DNA of 64,000 bases from Breviolum minutum Mf 1.05b.01 (GCA_000507305.1 DF239536.1:1-64000), one strand, 5' to 3'. Counted from the stretch's first letter, positions 1 to 10,575 are shown. Notes: a model not told the origin generated them from the letters alone. A program made the numbers and translations.

Positions 1-155
1 GTTCCTTCAACTTGCACATGCTGGTGATGCACACGCCATGAATGCTACGGTACTCATAGTGTGGTGTGGGGTGGGGCTGTGTTCATGTTCCTTCAACTTG
101 CACACGCGGGGCATGGGGTTGGGGTTGGGGTGGGGGGGTGATGTTAACATTCAAC
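1..155. repeat. G-rich tandem-repeat edge
   Basis: A 21-base segment beginning GTTCCTTCAACTTGCACA occurs at 1-21 and again at 87-107, so two units of about 86 bp are visible and the array probably continues left of the window. Positions 107-141 hold five runs of four or more G separated by 1-3 bases, a classic G-quadruplex pattern on the plus strand. No convincing coding frame crosses it. Confidence 0.6.
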
Positions 156-660
156 TGAAGTCGCACACCTACGTGATGCTACGCTCAACTCCTACACTTA
201 CATAAGCCATGCCACGTTGGCGTGGAGCGGTTTTGAGACATGCCACTGGGAGGTTGCGGGAGATTGTTAACAGTTAACATGATTGGGTGCCTCGGCAAGT
301 TGTGCAAACAGAACCGACCAGAAAGGTAGAAAAAAAGAAAAAAAAAGGACGCTTGTGGACCACAGAAGCAAATAGACTGCAAATAGCAGTGAATTTGAAG
401 AAAATGCGCCATTTGAGGCGCGCGTTTCAGCGTTTTTGCGCAAGTGCACATCCAAGCTACAAGTGCTATATGCTAGAAAACCTTGCGTTTTTCCGCAATT
501 CGTCCAAAACTCCTGATGATGTTGATATTGCAAATTGCAAACATTACAGCGCTCCTGCGGGCGCTCTGACCAAGTTTTTGGCTTCTAAAAGGATCTGGGG
601 AATGGTTTTGAACACGGATTTTTCTGTTTTTGAATTTGGGATTTATATGAATATAATTAA

Positions 661-693
661 ATATATATCATATGTATATATATATATATATAT
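661..693. repeat. (TA)n microsatellite
   Basis: Nearly pure TA dinucleotide run. The surrounding 156-1078 stretch shows no exon I can support. The ORF at 287-730 is made of low-complexity lysine-rich and TA-derived residues and is not called. Confidence 0.85.
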
Positions 694-1078
694 CTATTCT
701 ATCCAAAATTCATCTTTGATTCTTGAATAATCAATCTATCATTTTTTTTACATGCTGTCAGAAAGGATTCTGGCCAACACCCCCTGCCTGCTTGGTTCAC
801 CACTCATCACATCACCTTCAAACGGAGGAGGGGTTGAAACACACCGGCACTTGGTGATTGGAAGATAACTAAAGCATCAACCTACCCAAGTCACTGAACC
901 AATGTTTCTTGGAAAACACCCCCCTTTTACCCTGCCTGTTGACACGGAAGATGGCACTTCCTGTGCCTGGCATTCCCGGGTGAGGAAAAAAATGTCATGA
1001 GAAACAAGGCAACTTGTCATCTTGAATCCTTGGTTTACAAACGTTGGATTTAACACAATACACCCAACTCAATGATGC

Positions 1079-1193
1079 ATATATGGGTGTTTCCCCCAAA
1101 ATGGATGGTGTTTTAATAATGGAAAACCCTATTTTTTAATGGATGATTTGGGGAAACCCATTATTTTTGGAAACACCCATATATCATGGCGGA
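1079..1193. mobile_element. MITE-like inverted-repeat element, family A
   Basis: About 115 bp starting ATATGGGTGTTTCCC and ending in the inverted complement GGAAACACCCATAT. The inner part is also roughly palindromic (AATGGATGG versus its complement). The same termini recur at 53,611, 59,045 and 63,781. It is a non-autonomous, MITE-like dispersed element with no coding capacity. Confidence 0.8.
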
Positions 1194-1385
1194 ATGGTAC
1201 ATACCATACTACCATACAACCATACACTCACAGTCAAGAAGGTCACGCCTCCTGCAAGACTCGGATTCTTTCCATCAACTTCTTTCTCTCACCCAACTTC
1301 ATCTGAAATTCTTCCTTCAATTCATCTAACCTCCAGCAAGCACAAGTCACACAATGTCACACACCACAAAAGCAACCAAACAAGG

Positions 1386-1736
1386 TCAAACTGGACAATT
1401 CCAAAAAAATCGCCTGGAGTATTTCACCAAAATGAGCTGGGGGGTTTTCCAAAGACGACTATTCTGTGTTGGGAATGTAAGTTTGATCCCTTGAGATGAA
1501 AATGCCAACACAACCCCAATGCAATGGTCCCTACTGGCAAAGGTTGACATGACCACACCATGATGATCCGCCCAAGCCCGAAAAAGGAAATTCTTCACTC
1601 CAGGCAACGTCAATGAAAGAAGAACTTCTCCATCTACTCCTTCCTTTTCAAACAGGTTGGTCAGGGACTCAAATCCACAGCCCCTCAACCAATCCGCCAC
1701 GTCCTGAGCAGGTTTTGCCAGGCAAATCATCTCCAA
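1386..1736 (-). CDS. SAM-domain exon (tail of kinase/ankyrin region)
   Basis: The conceptual minus-strand product contains DVADWLRGCGFESL, then LFEKEGVDGEVLLSL. This is the hydrophobic pattern of a sterile alpha motif: a WL pair, an aromatic helix, an IDG/VDG turn and LLxL. A CTCAG acceptor precedes the GAC codon at 1703, and the exon probably ends near 1560 after the LLSLTLP stretch. SAM domains mediate protein-protein oligomerisation. It lies directly downstream, in gene direction, of ankyrin-like and IQ exons at 1.8-2.34 kb. The corresponding tail is absent from the three tandem units further right. The domain call is by pattern; the transcript was not reconstructed. Confidence 0.6.
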   Translation of the reverse strand: MEMICLAKPAQDVADWLRGCGFESLTNLFEKEGVDGEVLLSLTLPGVKNFLFRAWADHHGVVMSTFASRDHCIGVVLAFSSQGIKLTFPTQNSRLWKTPQLILVKYSRRFFWNCPV

Positions 1737-1820
1737 ATCTCATGTGGACTTGCAAAAATAATTCAAAGACCTGCACTGCCTATCTTTCAGAACCTGTTGG
1801 AAACTGCAGGAACGCAAATC

Positions 1821-2021
1821 TCAAAAACAATCGCCATTCACTCCTTGACGCTCCAACATTTTGGTGATGCCATGGTAGCAACGGGTTGAAGCAACCAACG
1901 CGGGTGTTCCGAAGTCTACGAAACACTGCGGGAAAGTGGTGGCAAGAGCTCTTTCGGATGCAAACTCAAATTGCAGTGGGAGTTTGCTGCATTTCTCAAG
2001 CAGTGTACCAGTTGCGAACAA
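1821..2021 (-). CDS. Ankyrin-like exon
   Basis: The minus-strand translation includes FGTPALVASTRCYHGITKML, which fits the G-TPL-A...GH..I...L core of an ankyrin repeat, preceded by LLEKCSKLPLQFEF. The DNA is homologous to the low-coordinate edge of the tandem units (15.17, 27.05 and 38.8 kb). Units 2 and 3 lack 13 bases here, which breaks this frame, so only this copy reads through. It is probably an internal exon of a kinase-IQ-ankyrin-SAM gene. One degenerate repeat is visible; a search would be needed to count repeats. Confidence 0.5.
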   Translation of the reverse strand: MFATGTLLEKCSKLPLQFEFASERALATTFPQCFVDFGTPALVASTRCYHGITKMLERQGVNGDCF

Positions 2022-2291
2022 AAATGTACTGATTCAAAACAACACCAAATGATGCGAGTACCTACATTAGCCAGCAGCTCAAGTGTCGCAGGACGTGCCC
2101 AATCGGATGACATGAACATGTTTGCTGATGACACGTGCACACGTTCTGGTTGCCGAAGCAGTGAAACAGGCAGATTCAGGGGTGAAACTTGCTATGGTTC
2201 AACGGTTTCAACAGCAGAATTCAGTTCTGCACCTGGTCATCGTATAGTGCAATGTTCTTTCCTCACCTTTGCTGGGCAGTTGCTGAACATC

Positions 2292-2340
2292 ACGCAGCGT
2301 AATTCTTTGCCTCAAGATAACGTTGGATTGTTCAGGCAGC
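2292..2340 (-). CDS. IQ-motif exon (partial tandem-unit homologue)
   Basis: A 49-bp exon homologous to the exons at 15,659-15,707, 27,422-27,470 and 39,147-39,195. It carries an IQR core followed by a basic helix. The acceptor CAG is conserved, but the donor has mutated (GCGTGA instead of AGGTG or AGGC), so a shifted donor may be used. The homology to the tandem units runs from about 1,870 to 2,475 and then stops. Confidence 0.5.
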
Positions 2341-2423
2341 CTGGCTTAAACCTCGATCCTTTACAACTCTCAATGGCGTTCAAAAACTCAAACGAATTTG
2401 TTTTCATTTCTTCAAATGGATTA

Positions 2424-2633
2424 TCACCCATTGATGCTCGTAAACGGCAAGTTGAAAGTCTTGCCTCCCTGTAAATGCCAAGTGTGCCAGTTGATGCGCT
2501 GTTTTGAGGATAGGCCTTCAATGTTTCGATGCGAAAGCATGTTGATCGTCATCTTATTGTGTTTGTCAGCTGTCTTGAGCACGCGCAAGGGTTTTTCCGG
2601 CGTCTGCCATGCAATTCGAAACAATAGAATCAT
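2424..2633 (-). CDS. Unrecognised exon-like ORF
   Basis: An open minus-strand frame with balanced composition (RIAWQTPEKPLRVL, then KMTINMLSHRNIEGLSS). No family recognised. It sits between the last kinase exon and the IQ/ankyrin exons in gene order, so it may be an internal exon of the same gene. It could also be a chance ORF. Confidence 0.3.
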   Translation of the reverse strand: MILLFRIAWQTPEKPLRVLKTADKHNKMTINMLSHRNIEGLSSKQRINWHTWHLQGGKTFNLPFTSING

Positions 2634-2848
2634 TCCTGGATTCAGGTTCCGGCTTTGGTTTCCAGCACTTCAACAAAACTCAACCTAACCATTCAGGGTG
2701 CACAAATATTCTGAGATGAGTTCCACTTGGAATGCATCTCAAACTGAGGGTTGGTTGGGATGGTCGGGGATAATTTCAAGAACACTTCGACCACATCAGA
2801 GAACTGGTGCACAATGTTTTCTCTGAATGAACGCAGCAGCTATTCGCG

Positions 2849-2962
2849 CTATTCGCAAAAGCTGTTGGTGCCATCACACATTACCCAGCTGTCTGCTCTG
2901 ATATGCGCAAACAGTTTCATTATCGTCATTGTATCAGTATCTTCTGTTGGCTTTTGCATTTT
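2849..2962 (-). CDS. Unrecognised exon-like ORF
   Basis: The minus-strand frame encodes KPTEDTDTMTIMKLFAHI and then RADSWVMCDGTNSF. The composition looks coding and it ends at a stop just below 2,865. Its position between kinase and IQ exons suggests an internal exon, but no domain is recognised. Confidence 0.3.
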   Translation of the reverse strand, partial: KMQKPTEDTDTMTIMKLFAHIRADSWVMCDGTNSFCE

Positions 2963-3589
2963 GTGATGTATGCTTCCATCTACCAATATCGGATGGTAAA
3001 ATAGACAAGGAAAAACATCACAAAGGAACATAGTGATTCTTTTGATTTTTGATAGTGTTTTGTTCAACTGTCAAAATGCAAGATGCAAAAGCCAACAGTT
3101 CTGCTGCCATTTCACCGAACCATAGATCTCAAGAAGCAAGCACGATCCTGTCACACCAAGCTTGGGGAAGCAAAGATGAAAATTGAGGTGAAACTGGAAA
3201 CTCAATAAATTTGTAGTATTCTTATATTGTCAGACATTATCAGGACCAAATACATCAAAATACCAAAACCCCGAACCCCAGAATTGAATAATGTTTTTTC
3301 GCTCTTGCAGGTTGTTATGGGTGAAGGTGGCGCGGAAAGGAAACTGGACCTTCAGTCTGCTGATGCATACTGGAGAACCTGGATAGCCTAGCGCTTTTGT
3401 TTGGCCTGGCACGTGAAGTCAAGACGTCTCTTACGACCAGAATCAGTCCCGAGTAGTGAAGTCCAACCGCCGCATTCTAGTATAGACCTGAGTCTTTGAT
3501 GGTGCAACAGTATTCCACCTTCATAGTCGGTCTTATTTTGTCACTGTCCTTGGTTTAAAGTCACTCTCGTTGAAGCAATCACGGCAAAA

Positions 3590-6270
3590 CTCCTTAGGGA
3601 GCCTGCGTTCTGTGCTGATGCTCGATGTTCCGGGTCATACTCAAAGCAATCTTCCACCTGGAATGAGTCATAGCTTAAAAACACAACGCAAAGTTCTTCA
3701 TGAGACAACTGCATTCCGATCACATCACAACAGGTCGGCTACACTATGTGACGCACACCGCAGGGAAGGTGAATCGGGATGTCTGGCGGCTGCCTCTCCA
3801 AAGGTGAAATGCTGTCCAGGGCACCTTTGCCGCAATCTGCTGGATGGTCTCACATTCATGATGTGGTAATGCTCCTCCGAAGCATTGCACAAGAACGCAT
3901 CCTGGGCATGATCAGCATGAAGAATATGGAAGTAAAATCAAAAAACACAAACAATCTGAGGATGGATTTGAGTTGTTGGCCGGCTGCCCACACGTCAATC
4001 TGAGAGCGGCAAATCACAGCACGATGAGACGATGGATTTGTGCCTGCCTAATATGAAGGCACCTTCTCGCATACGATGGCTTGGGAGCACCAACACTCAG
4101 AACTTGGTCTAAAACGCCAAAGGCTTGACATTCACGACGAATCAAAAGGCCATGCGCCCCTATACATCTGTGGGTCCACACGAGAGGTAACGTGGGCTCC
4201 CTGCAAGGCCCACTGCATCCAAATCAATCGTAGCCATTGACCTCGCAGTCTCAAACAATGAGTTATGATTCTTAGGGTAATTGATTGACATTACATTATA
4301 GACATCTTGGACGCTAGCCTAGTATGTAAATATAGAAATACACACACGCATAAATTCTGGACTATGTTGCAATATATGATGCAAGCGAAACTCTTAGTAT
4401 ATCGTGGCCGGCTTTTTCAGATGACAAAAAATGACAGAAACATGCATACTGTCATCGAAGTCCGCCTTGGCGCCCGAACAATGAAGACCCGAAGTCACAA
4501 AGTTTGCAACTGTAATCATTGTTTAATACGATGTTGAGCCTGAGTGAAATATTTTTAACACTTGAGGCCAGAAACATTTCCCGTCATATTCCGAGTTCGT
4601 TGATAAAACAAATCAAATCAAAATATACAGGTAAACATAATAATCATAACGCGTTTATGCACGTTTATGCTATTTGCGTTATTTTTCTTCTAAATATGTG
4701 GACTGTCTTTTCAAGCCAAACAACCCTCGCTCTTTTTTTTTGAGGTTGGAACGACTTCAGGTCTTGGTGAACAACCGGGGGCGATCGCCCGTGCAAGAAC
4801 TGAATGCCTTCACAGACCTGACTTCCATGTGTATGGAGGAGTATAACTCACAGCCAACTGACAGGGCATACATAGATAGTCATAGATATTTGCCGCGTGC
4901 CCAATCAGCGCCGGCGATATTTCTGAGTTTCAGGGAACACTGACAATGATACTGTAGCAACAAAGCGCAGCAACAACAACAAACATCAACAACAACAAAA
5001 AAACGACAACAACGACGGCAACAGCTACAACAGCAGTAACATCAATGCCACCGAAATGCCAGTTCATGCACTGTGACGCTGTGTGTATCACCCGGGCAAT
5101 TTTTTTTGCGCCACTTCTGACATTGCGATTTTTTTGAATTCCCCCTTGACCATACTTTCGCATACAATTCCCATCTACTGCACAAGGTTACCTGTCGGAA
5201 GGGCTGCCTACACTGCCATCTGCGACCGTGTCGCTAAAGCCAGTGGGGTCTTGGCCCGGGAGCAAGACATAGAGTTTTTCGGCTAAATTACGCAACGTCA
5301 AAAGATTGAGAAGGCACACCTAAATTGAAAGTCCGCCCGGTGTCTCAAACCTTCAATGGTCCTTTGGCCCAGCCAGTCCGGCGCATCTAGACCCCTGCCT
5401 TGTGCAACAAATGATGCAGCGAGCCTGCGGGCATCCACCTGACAGCTGACGTTTGAGGCGCAGCAGTCTCAATCTTAACCGCTCTGTATGGTTTGATTGC
5501 CAGAGCTTGATCAATGCGCGCAAAAGGATTCAAAGAACAATTCACATCAATGCATGTTTTCCCATTTAGAGGCCATATTTAGTTTAGCCTTTGGAACTCA
5601 AGGTATCACTAATACATAATTATCATCTATTACAGCACTTGTGAACGGGCTAAGGTGGCCACTCCGTGAAAAGGCAAAAGCGAGGCATCCTGAAGATCCC
5701 AGCAGATGTGTCTGCATCTTAAGAACCAGCCCAATGCACAGGAAAAGTCAACTCGATGAAACAGCTGGGCTTGAAACACGCCAATGAAATGTAGGATGCG
5801 AGGGTGCTCCAAGCCTGAGCAAGGCATAGCGTGAATGATCCCAAAAAGAACAGAGTTTCATGGTCTCGTGAAAACCATTCAGCCATTCTTGTAAGCCGAG
5901 CAACTTCGAAGAAGGTTCGCCTCCTTCTCAAATTCTGATTGCAACCGCCTGGCATCAGAAACAACCCTCTTCAGGAGTTTTCAAGATCTGTTCGGTTCGA
6001 CGTCACCCAAACGCATCGACTTCTGCAAATCGACACCTAGCCAATTTTTCTAGCACTCACAGAATCACACATCTCCCCGCATTTGAAAGAACCTCCGTAG
6101 GCTTGAGGATCAAATTGCTTGACCGCAACCTGCCGAGGAGGCAAAGTGTTTTCTCGCTTACGCTCAAAGTGGTTCACAAGCTGTGGCACCTCTTTCCCAT
6201 TGATCGTCCACTTGAAGACTGCACTGAAGCTGCCCCTGCCAACCAGCCTTAGCCAGCCATCAATATTAAC
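3590..6270 (-). CDS. Protein kinase gene (TKL/Ser-Thr-like), multi-exon
   Basis: Kinase subdomains appear in the correct order on the minus strand: glycine loop LVGRGSFSAVF (about 6,250-6,215); VAVKQ (6,118-6,132); alpha-C FFEVARLT (about 5,915-5,893); LEHPRILHFIGV (about 5,813-5,775); hinge side GSLHHLLHKAG (about 5,430-5,395); PLALATRSQMAV (about 5,250-5,210); CEGIQFLHGRSPPVVHQDLK (about 4,825-4,755); NIVLNNDYSCKLCDFGSS (4,535-4,460, DFG at 4,486-4,498); DVWAAG (3,975-4,002); CFEYDPEHRASA (about 3,660-3,612). The alpha-C and LEHP exons join in frame only through a GA-AG intron. The catalytic loop reads HQD rather than HRD. The activation segment between DFG and DVWAAG was not resolved. The order and completeness make the kinase call strong; the subgroup is uncertain. 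Downstream exons suggest an IQ-ankyrin-SAM tail. Confidence 0.85.
4971..5040. repeat. (CAA)n-like microsatellite
   Basis: Imperfect CAA/ACA trinucleotide run with substitutions to CGA, CAG and GCA. It lies in an intron of the kinase gene, between the exons at 4.8 and 5.2 kb. The long hydrophobic antisense ORF here is simply the translated repeat. Confidence 0.75.
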
Positions 6271-6536
6271 ATGCGTTGAATTAATGAATAATACCCCGTG
6301 AAAAATGGCCACGGACTTTATGCAAGAGCATTCTGTAGAGAATGGCTTTCAAAATGCAATTGCTTCAAACAAGAGCATGAAAATCTGACCAAAAACCAAC
6401 GGAAACAAATGGTCAAGCCAACTGTTCAGCCCGAAGACAAAAAAGGTGGAAACGTGCCAACTTTCAAAAAATATCGAAAAAAGTCTGGTCTACAAAATGC
6501 TTCTTCCATGTTGAAGTGAGACGTACTTGGCGACCA

Positions 6537-6670
6537 TGAGTTGGTTTTGAATCTGTAAAATGCTTGCAAAACCTTAGCATCGACCCTGAAGAACTTGTGT
6601 CTGCCCACCCGTCTGCCCAACTCTGAGCCCTGCACACTGGCACCTTGGGCGGTTCCACCTTCGAGAGATC
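6537..6670 (-). CDS. Candidate exon upstream of kinase domain
   Basis: The minus-strand frame encodes SLEGGTAQGASVQGSELG and continues with a basic stretch and KVLQAFYRF. It lies immediately upstream, in gene order, of the glycine-loop exon and may be part of the kinase N-terminal region. No domain recognised; exon ends not determined. Confidence 0.4.
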
Positions 6671-7004
6671 CTGCAGATTGTTTTTGTAAAAATACCACCA
6701 AATGTCCAAATTGGTGGATTGTCCATTATTGTGTGAGATTGCCGGAGGGTAGAGGACTACAGTATTGGCAATAGGTAGAGTTTTGCTTCCCACAAATCAT
6801 GACCACTTGGAGAGCGAAAACCCCTGAACTCCTTTCGAAGAGCTGCCATCTGAAGCTTCGAATCTTGCATCTCTTGGTGTTGAGATTTGGTCTGACGGGA
6901 TGAACTGGGAAACAGCAGGTGTTTCAACTGTGCTTTGAAGGCACCGAAAATATGATGCGTACGAAAAGCGAAATTAAATGAAAAGCCGTACCATCATATA
7001 TCAT

Positions 7005-7274
7005 CTATGAATGCCACCCACAACAATGCATTGCAAGAAATTTCAAACTACGATCTCCCAATGATGCTCTATCAATGTACCCGCCCTGACCAAAACAAAA
7101 AACACCTGGACACTCTTGCAGAAAAGGTTTACAGCCGAACTTCAGTGACATGATGACTTTGATGACTTGATAGGGAAAGAGTGTGCGAAGATGGCCGCCC
7201 TTCTCCAAGCGAACCTTCATCATGCACCTCACAGCCGTCACAGCCCACTTCAAACCTACTGTCACGGGTTTCAC
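7005..7274 (-). CDS. Candidate exon, unknown
   Basis: An open frame containing KWAVTAVRCMMKVRLEKGG, then LRTLFPYQVIKVIMSLKF. The composition is coding-like and it continues the minus-strand series between 6.6 and 8.1 kb. No family is recognised, and an overlapping frame is also open, so the frame choice is tentative. Confidence 0.3.
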   Translation of the reverse strand: MKPVTVGLKWAVTAVRCMMKVRLEKGGHLRTLFPYQVIKVIMSLKFGCKPFLQECPGVFCFGQGGYIDRASLGDRSLKFLAMHCCGWHS

Positions 7275-7914
7275 TATGCCTTCGTACAGCGACTAAGTCG
7301 CAAACCAGGTTCCAACGGATGGCAACTGCTTCCAGTGGCTCTTTGGCTCCTTCCAAGTAAATTCGAAAGTAGATTTGTTGATTTATGTGATCAGATACAA
7401 CCCTCTATTGAGAGTTATGTTGAATCCAGCAGTGGAATCTATATAGCAATGGACTGTTTATCAAGCAGGATTCGGATTCCATGGTTCATGGCATGGTTTT
7501 TTGCATTTGTTCCTTCTTGGTTGTATTTCATTACATAAATCAACAAATCTACAGTTCTTTCGAATTTACCGTCCCAGAAAAGTAACATGTCCCCTGAAAA
7601 TCAATGGTTGGAAGATGCATTTCCATGCATTTCCTATTGTCCTATTGAAATAGTACCTTTTTAGGTTTTCTAGGTTTGCAACCTTCTCAAGCGGTTGCAA
7701 TCCACATTCAGTGGGCCCAAGCGCCTTTTCGACAGAAGTGGAAACTGGGGAATGGAAAGCTATGTCAACAAAGGACTAAATTTAAAATGCCTCGTGAATT
7801 AGAGATCAAACATGATAAACAACATTTAGAGGAAAACATGCACCCTGGGACCCTAGTAAGGCCCACATCTTAGTGTCAACGGGTCAACCCCTGTTTATGT
7901 ATAAAACTTGCAGG

Positions 7915-8160
7915 AGCACATTGCATATCTTCTTGGGGCTATGTCTTTTGATAAAAAAATCATCTGAAGCATCTAGGTTCAAGAAACCCCCTTGCAAAAG
8001 AAATTGTTCTTTTGGCCCTCGTCCACTGCTGGTGAGCCAAGTTCGCTTTGGCCCTGCATGGTCAACACGGATTGAATTTCTGTGGCAAGACGTGCCCGCT
8101 GCAACCCTGAGTGAACTGCTGTTGATCCATTCAAACACTTCTGAATAACCCAACCAAATG
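7915..8160 (-). repeat. Exon-containing direct duplication, copy 1
   Basis: About 245 bp nearly identical to 8,469-8,700, including flanking non-coding sequence. On the minus strand one frame reads VHSGLQRARLATEIQSVL and then TMQGQSELGSP; another frame is also open. The duplication is direct, with a spacing of about 555 bp, and a different exon-like frame (8,169-8,330) lies between the copies. This suggests local exon duplication in the gene upstream of the kinase domain. Confidence 0.7.
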
Positions 8161-8168
8161 GACTAACA

Positions 8169-8369
8169 TCAGCATGCCTTTCGCATGGTGACAGGGCTGT
8201 CCTCACTTTGGCTGTCTTCACTAGGGCTGTCTTCAGCAGGGCTGTTTGGAGGCAATGTCTCCTTGCTGATGGCAAAGTTGCAGTGGCTGCCATCCACGGT
8301 TTCACATGTACAAAAGTGGAGAAGTTTGTAGTTCTCAAATAGCTTTGCAAGAAGAAACCCATAACACAT
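8169..8369 (-). CDS. Candidate exon with acidic Ser-Glu-Asp repeats
   Basis: The frame encodes FENYKLLHFCTCETVDGS and then a run of SEDSP/SEDSQ pentapeptide-like repeats, made by a 15-bp tandem repeat near 8,195-8,245. It lies between the two copies of the duplicated exon block. Function unknown; the repeat could be a flexible acidic linker or chance. Confidence 0.3.
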   Translation of the reverse strand: MCYGFLLAKLFENYKLLHFCTCETVDGSHCNFAISKETLPPNSPAEDSPSEDSQSEDSPVTMRKAC

Positions 8370-8468
8370 GAAAATAATGCATCTCCAAAACTCATCTTCA
8401 CGGAAATGAATCCTTCACCTACGTATGACAATTTCATGCCCTTGGCACATCTTTTCCGTTAAACGCAC

Positions 8469-8700
8469 GAGCACATGGCATATCTTTTGTAGCCCATTTC
8501 TTTTGATAAAAAAACTCATCTGAAGCATCTAGGTTCAAGAAACCCCCTTGCAAAAGAAATTGTTCTTTTGGTCCTCGTCCACTGCTGGTGAGCCAGGCTC
8601 GCTTTGGCCCTGCATGGTCAACACGGATTGAATTTCTGTGGCAAGACGTGCCCGCTGCAACCCTGAGTGAACTGCTGTTGATCCATTCAAACCCACCAAA
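8469..8700 (-). repeat. Exon-containing direct duplication, copy 2
   Basis: Second copy of the 7,915-8,160 block, with only a handful of differences over the exon-like core (8,520-8,690). The core identity is much higher than expected for intronic dinoflagellate sequence, so the duplication is recent or under constraint. Confidence 0.7.
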
Positions 8701-9117
8701 TGGAAAAGCAAAGCAGGAACGGAATCTAACGGGAACTGCAGTCTGCCCTGGGTCGCAACGCCAAAATGTTAAAAAGGTTTTGGGATATTCCTTGCGATTG
8801 AAACCGGATTCCAGAATAGGTTGTTCCAAAGCGTAACAAGTAATTTCGGCAACAACTGCCTGAAGTACAGTAATCACATGTGCTGCCGAAGGATGCTTTC
8901 TGCTATAATGGGCTATTGCCGCTTTCTGCTGGGTTGTATGAATAGCTTGTTCTCACAGAGTATGCCACAGTCGGTGTTCAGGTGATCCAGAGTTCCCCTT
9001 CCCAAATGCTATCAACTGCATCTCAGCTGTGCTTACCATTAAAATATTGTAATTTGGAGAAGAGTATACATTGTACACAACAGCATCTTTCCAAACAATC
9101 GTGAAGATTGAAAATGT

Positions 9118-9310
9118 GAACTTCTACCTTCCGAGCCTCATGATGGCGGTGAGGGTGTTGTGCCCCGCCCTCCGCAGTGCGAAGTCTTTGCCGGCCAGCG
9201 GCGGCAGCGCGGGCCCATCTGTCGCACAGAGACTTTGCAAAAAGTGTCTGTCGACGACAATGCGATGCAGCCACTTTCACAAAGCCTTCGCAAAAGCGGC
9301 GACTCAAAAA
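9118..9310 (-). CDS. Candidate exon, unknown
   Basis: A GC-rich island in AT-richer surroundings. All three minus-strand frames are partly open; the one ending HNTLTAIMRLGR looks most protein-like. It continues the minus-strand exon series. No domain recognised. Confidence 0.3.
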
Positions 9311-9409
9311 TAATGACAGCATCACTGTATTGAGCACAGAACACAGTATCGAATCATTTCATGGACACAGAAGCTTAATTTGCACCCTGGGACCCTAGTA
9401 AGGCCCAAT

Positions 9410-9720
9410 CCTAGTGTCAACCCCGGAATGCAATTTTTCTAAACACAGCCGACCCGATTCTGAGGTGTCCGCTGCGGACCGAACGAAAAACCGCCACCTC
9501 GAGGGCAAAGCGTATCCAGCATGTTCATCCATCAACTCTGTCAAGTCTACTTGATGCATCGCATTTGCGGCATATGTTTTGACCATGTCTAAAATGCACA
9601 ACGGGAAGATCATGCAGGCATGTTGAAAATCTCCATCGAATAGAAATCTCAGTGCTGCTCCTTCACCAAAATGCCCAGCAATGCTAGCCACACCCGCAGG
9701 CATGTGAAGCTAATCTATCT
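9410..9720 (-). CDS. Duplicated unknown exon, copy 1
   Basis: The minus-strand frame includes VASIAGHFGEGAALRFLF, then ILDMVKTYAANAMHQVDL and TELMDEHAG. Its two halves recur separately: the first half at about 9,840-9,990 and the second at about 11,000-11,170. Copies retain the reading frame over the shared part, which supports a real exon. Family not recognised. Confidence 0.45.
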
Positions 9721-9769
9721 TTAGTGCTAAAGGTCTTAACATGTCTTAACAATCATCAAGCGAACTCAA

Positions 9770-9990
9770 GCTACCATGTCTGGAATGCACCTGCAGAGGA
9801 TGAGCTGGCAGTAGGATCCGAACCTGACACTCACCGTCGTTAAACCCAACGGGAAGATCATGCAGGCATGTTGAAGGCTTGCAAAGTAAGTGAACGCAAA
9901 TGCCAACGAATCTAAATCTCAGTGCTGCTCCTGCATCAAACTGCCCAGGAATGCTAGCCACACCTGAAGGCATGTGAAGCTCATCAAGCT
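9770..9990 (-). CDS. Duplicated unknown exon, copy 2 (first half)
   Basis: Shares GVASIPGQFDAGAALRFRF with the 9,410-9,720 block and, in the DNA, the GGGAAGATCATGCAGGCATG segment. The second half is replaced by unrelated sequence. It is either a degenerate duplicate exon or a pseudo-exon. Confidence 0.35.
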
Positions 9991-10159
9991 AAGTCAAGCT
10001 ATGCCAGGCCATGATCACGCAACCACGCAGTGCAACTTCAATGTCTTACCGGGCTTCTACGGACAGGTTGACTCTGCACACTTGACAATTTGTCTGAAGA
10101 CTTTCCGAGCAACACTCCCAGCTCATGATGGACTATCATTTTTCAACAGGTGAGATGTC

Positions 10160-10575
10160 TCAGTGTATCTATCTCTGTATGTCCATCTGTCGCCATGCCT
10201 CTCTATCTGCTTTCCTGTTTGGTTGACTGGCTGTTTGTCTGTTTTTTAGTTTATCTCCGCGTTTGTAGTGAAGTACGTTTGCCGGCAGGCATGCATGCAA
10301 ATGCTGCAAATTAATGTAAGGTAATGAACTGAGTACGGTCATGCATTGCAATGTAATGCAATCCATGCAGCGTAAGAGAATGTAACATGCGTACAAAATC
10401 GTACAAACATGACGCACCACAACATGACATAAGGCAACGTAATGCAACACAGTAATTGCAATGTAGTGCAGCGCAACGTAGTGGAATGCAAGGTACTGCA
10501 ATGTAATGTACGGTGCTGCAATGGAATGCAAATGCCATGCCATATGCAACACAATGTAGTGACATAATTGTAATG
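10160..10575. repeat. Degenerate GCAATGTAATG-type tandem repeat
   Basis: From about 10,300 to 10,570 the sequence is a scrambled array of 5-12 base words built from AATG/CAATG/TAATG. A CTGT/TCTATC-rich stretch precedes it (10,160-10,250). Long minus-strand ORFs rich in His, Leu and Cys here are repeat artefacts, not genes. Confidence 0.7.

Noticed and set aside
287-730. 147-codon plus-strand ORF
   Set aside because: Composed of Lys-rich and Tyr/Ile runs from A-runs and a TA microsatellite; no exon signals.
10169-10565. Overlapping His/Leu/Cys-rich ORFs
   Set aside because: Produced by the degenerate AATG-type repeat array.
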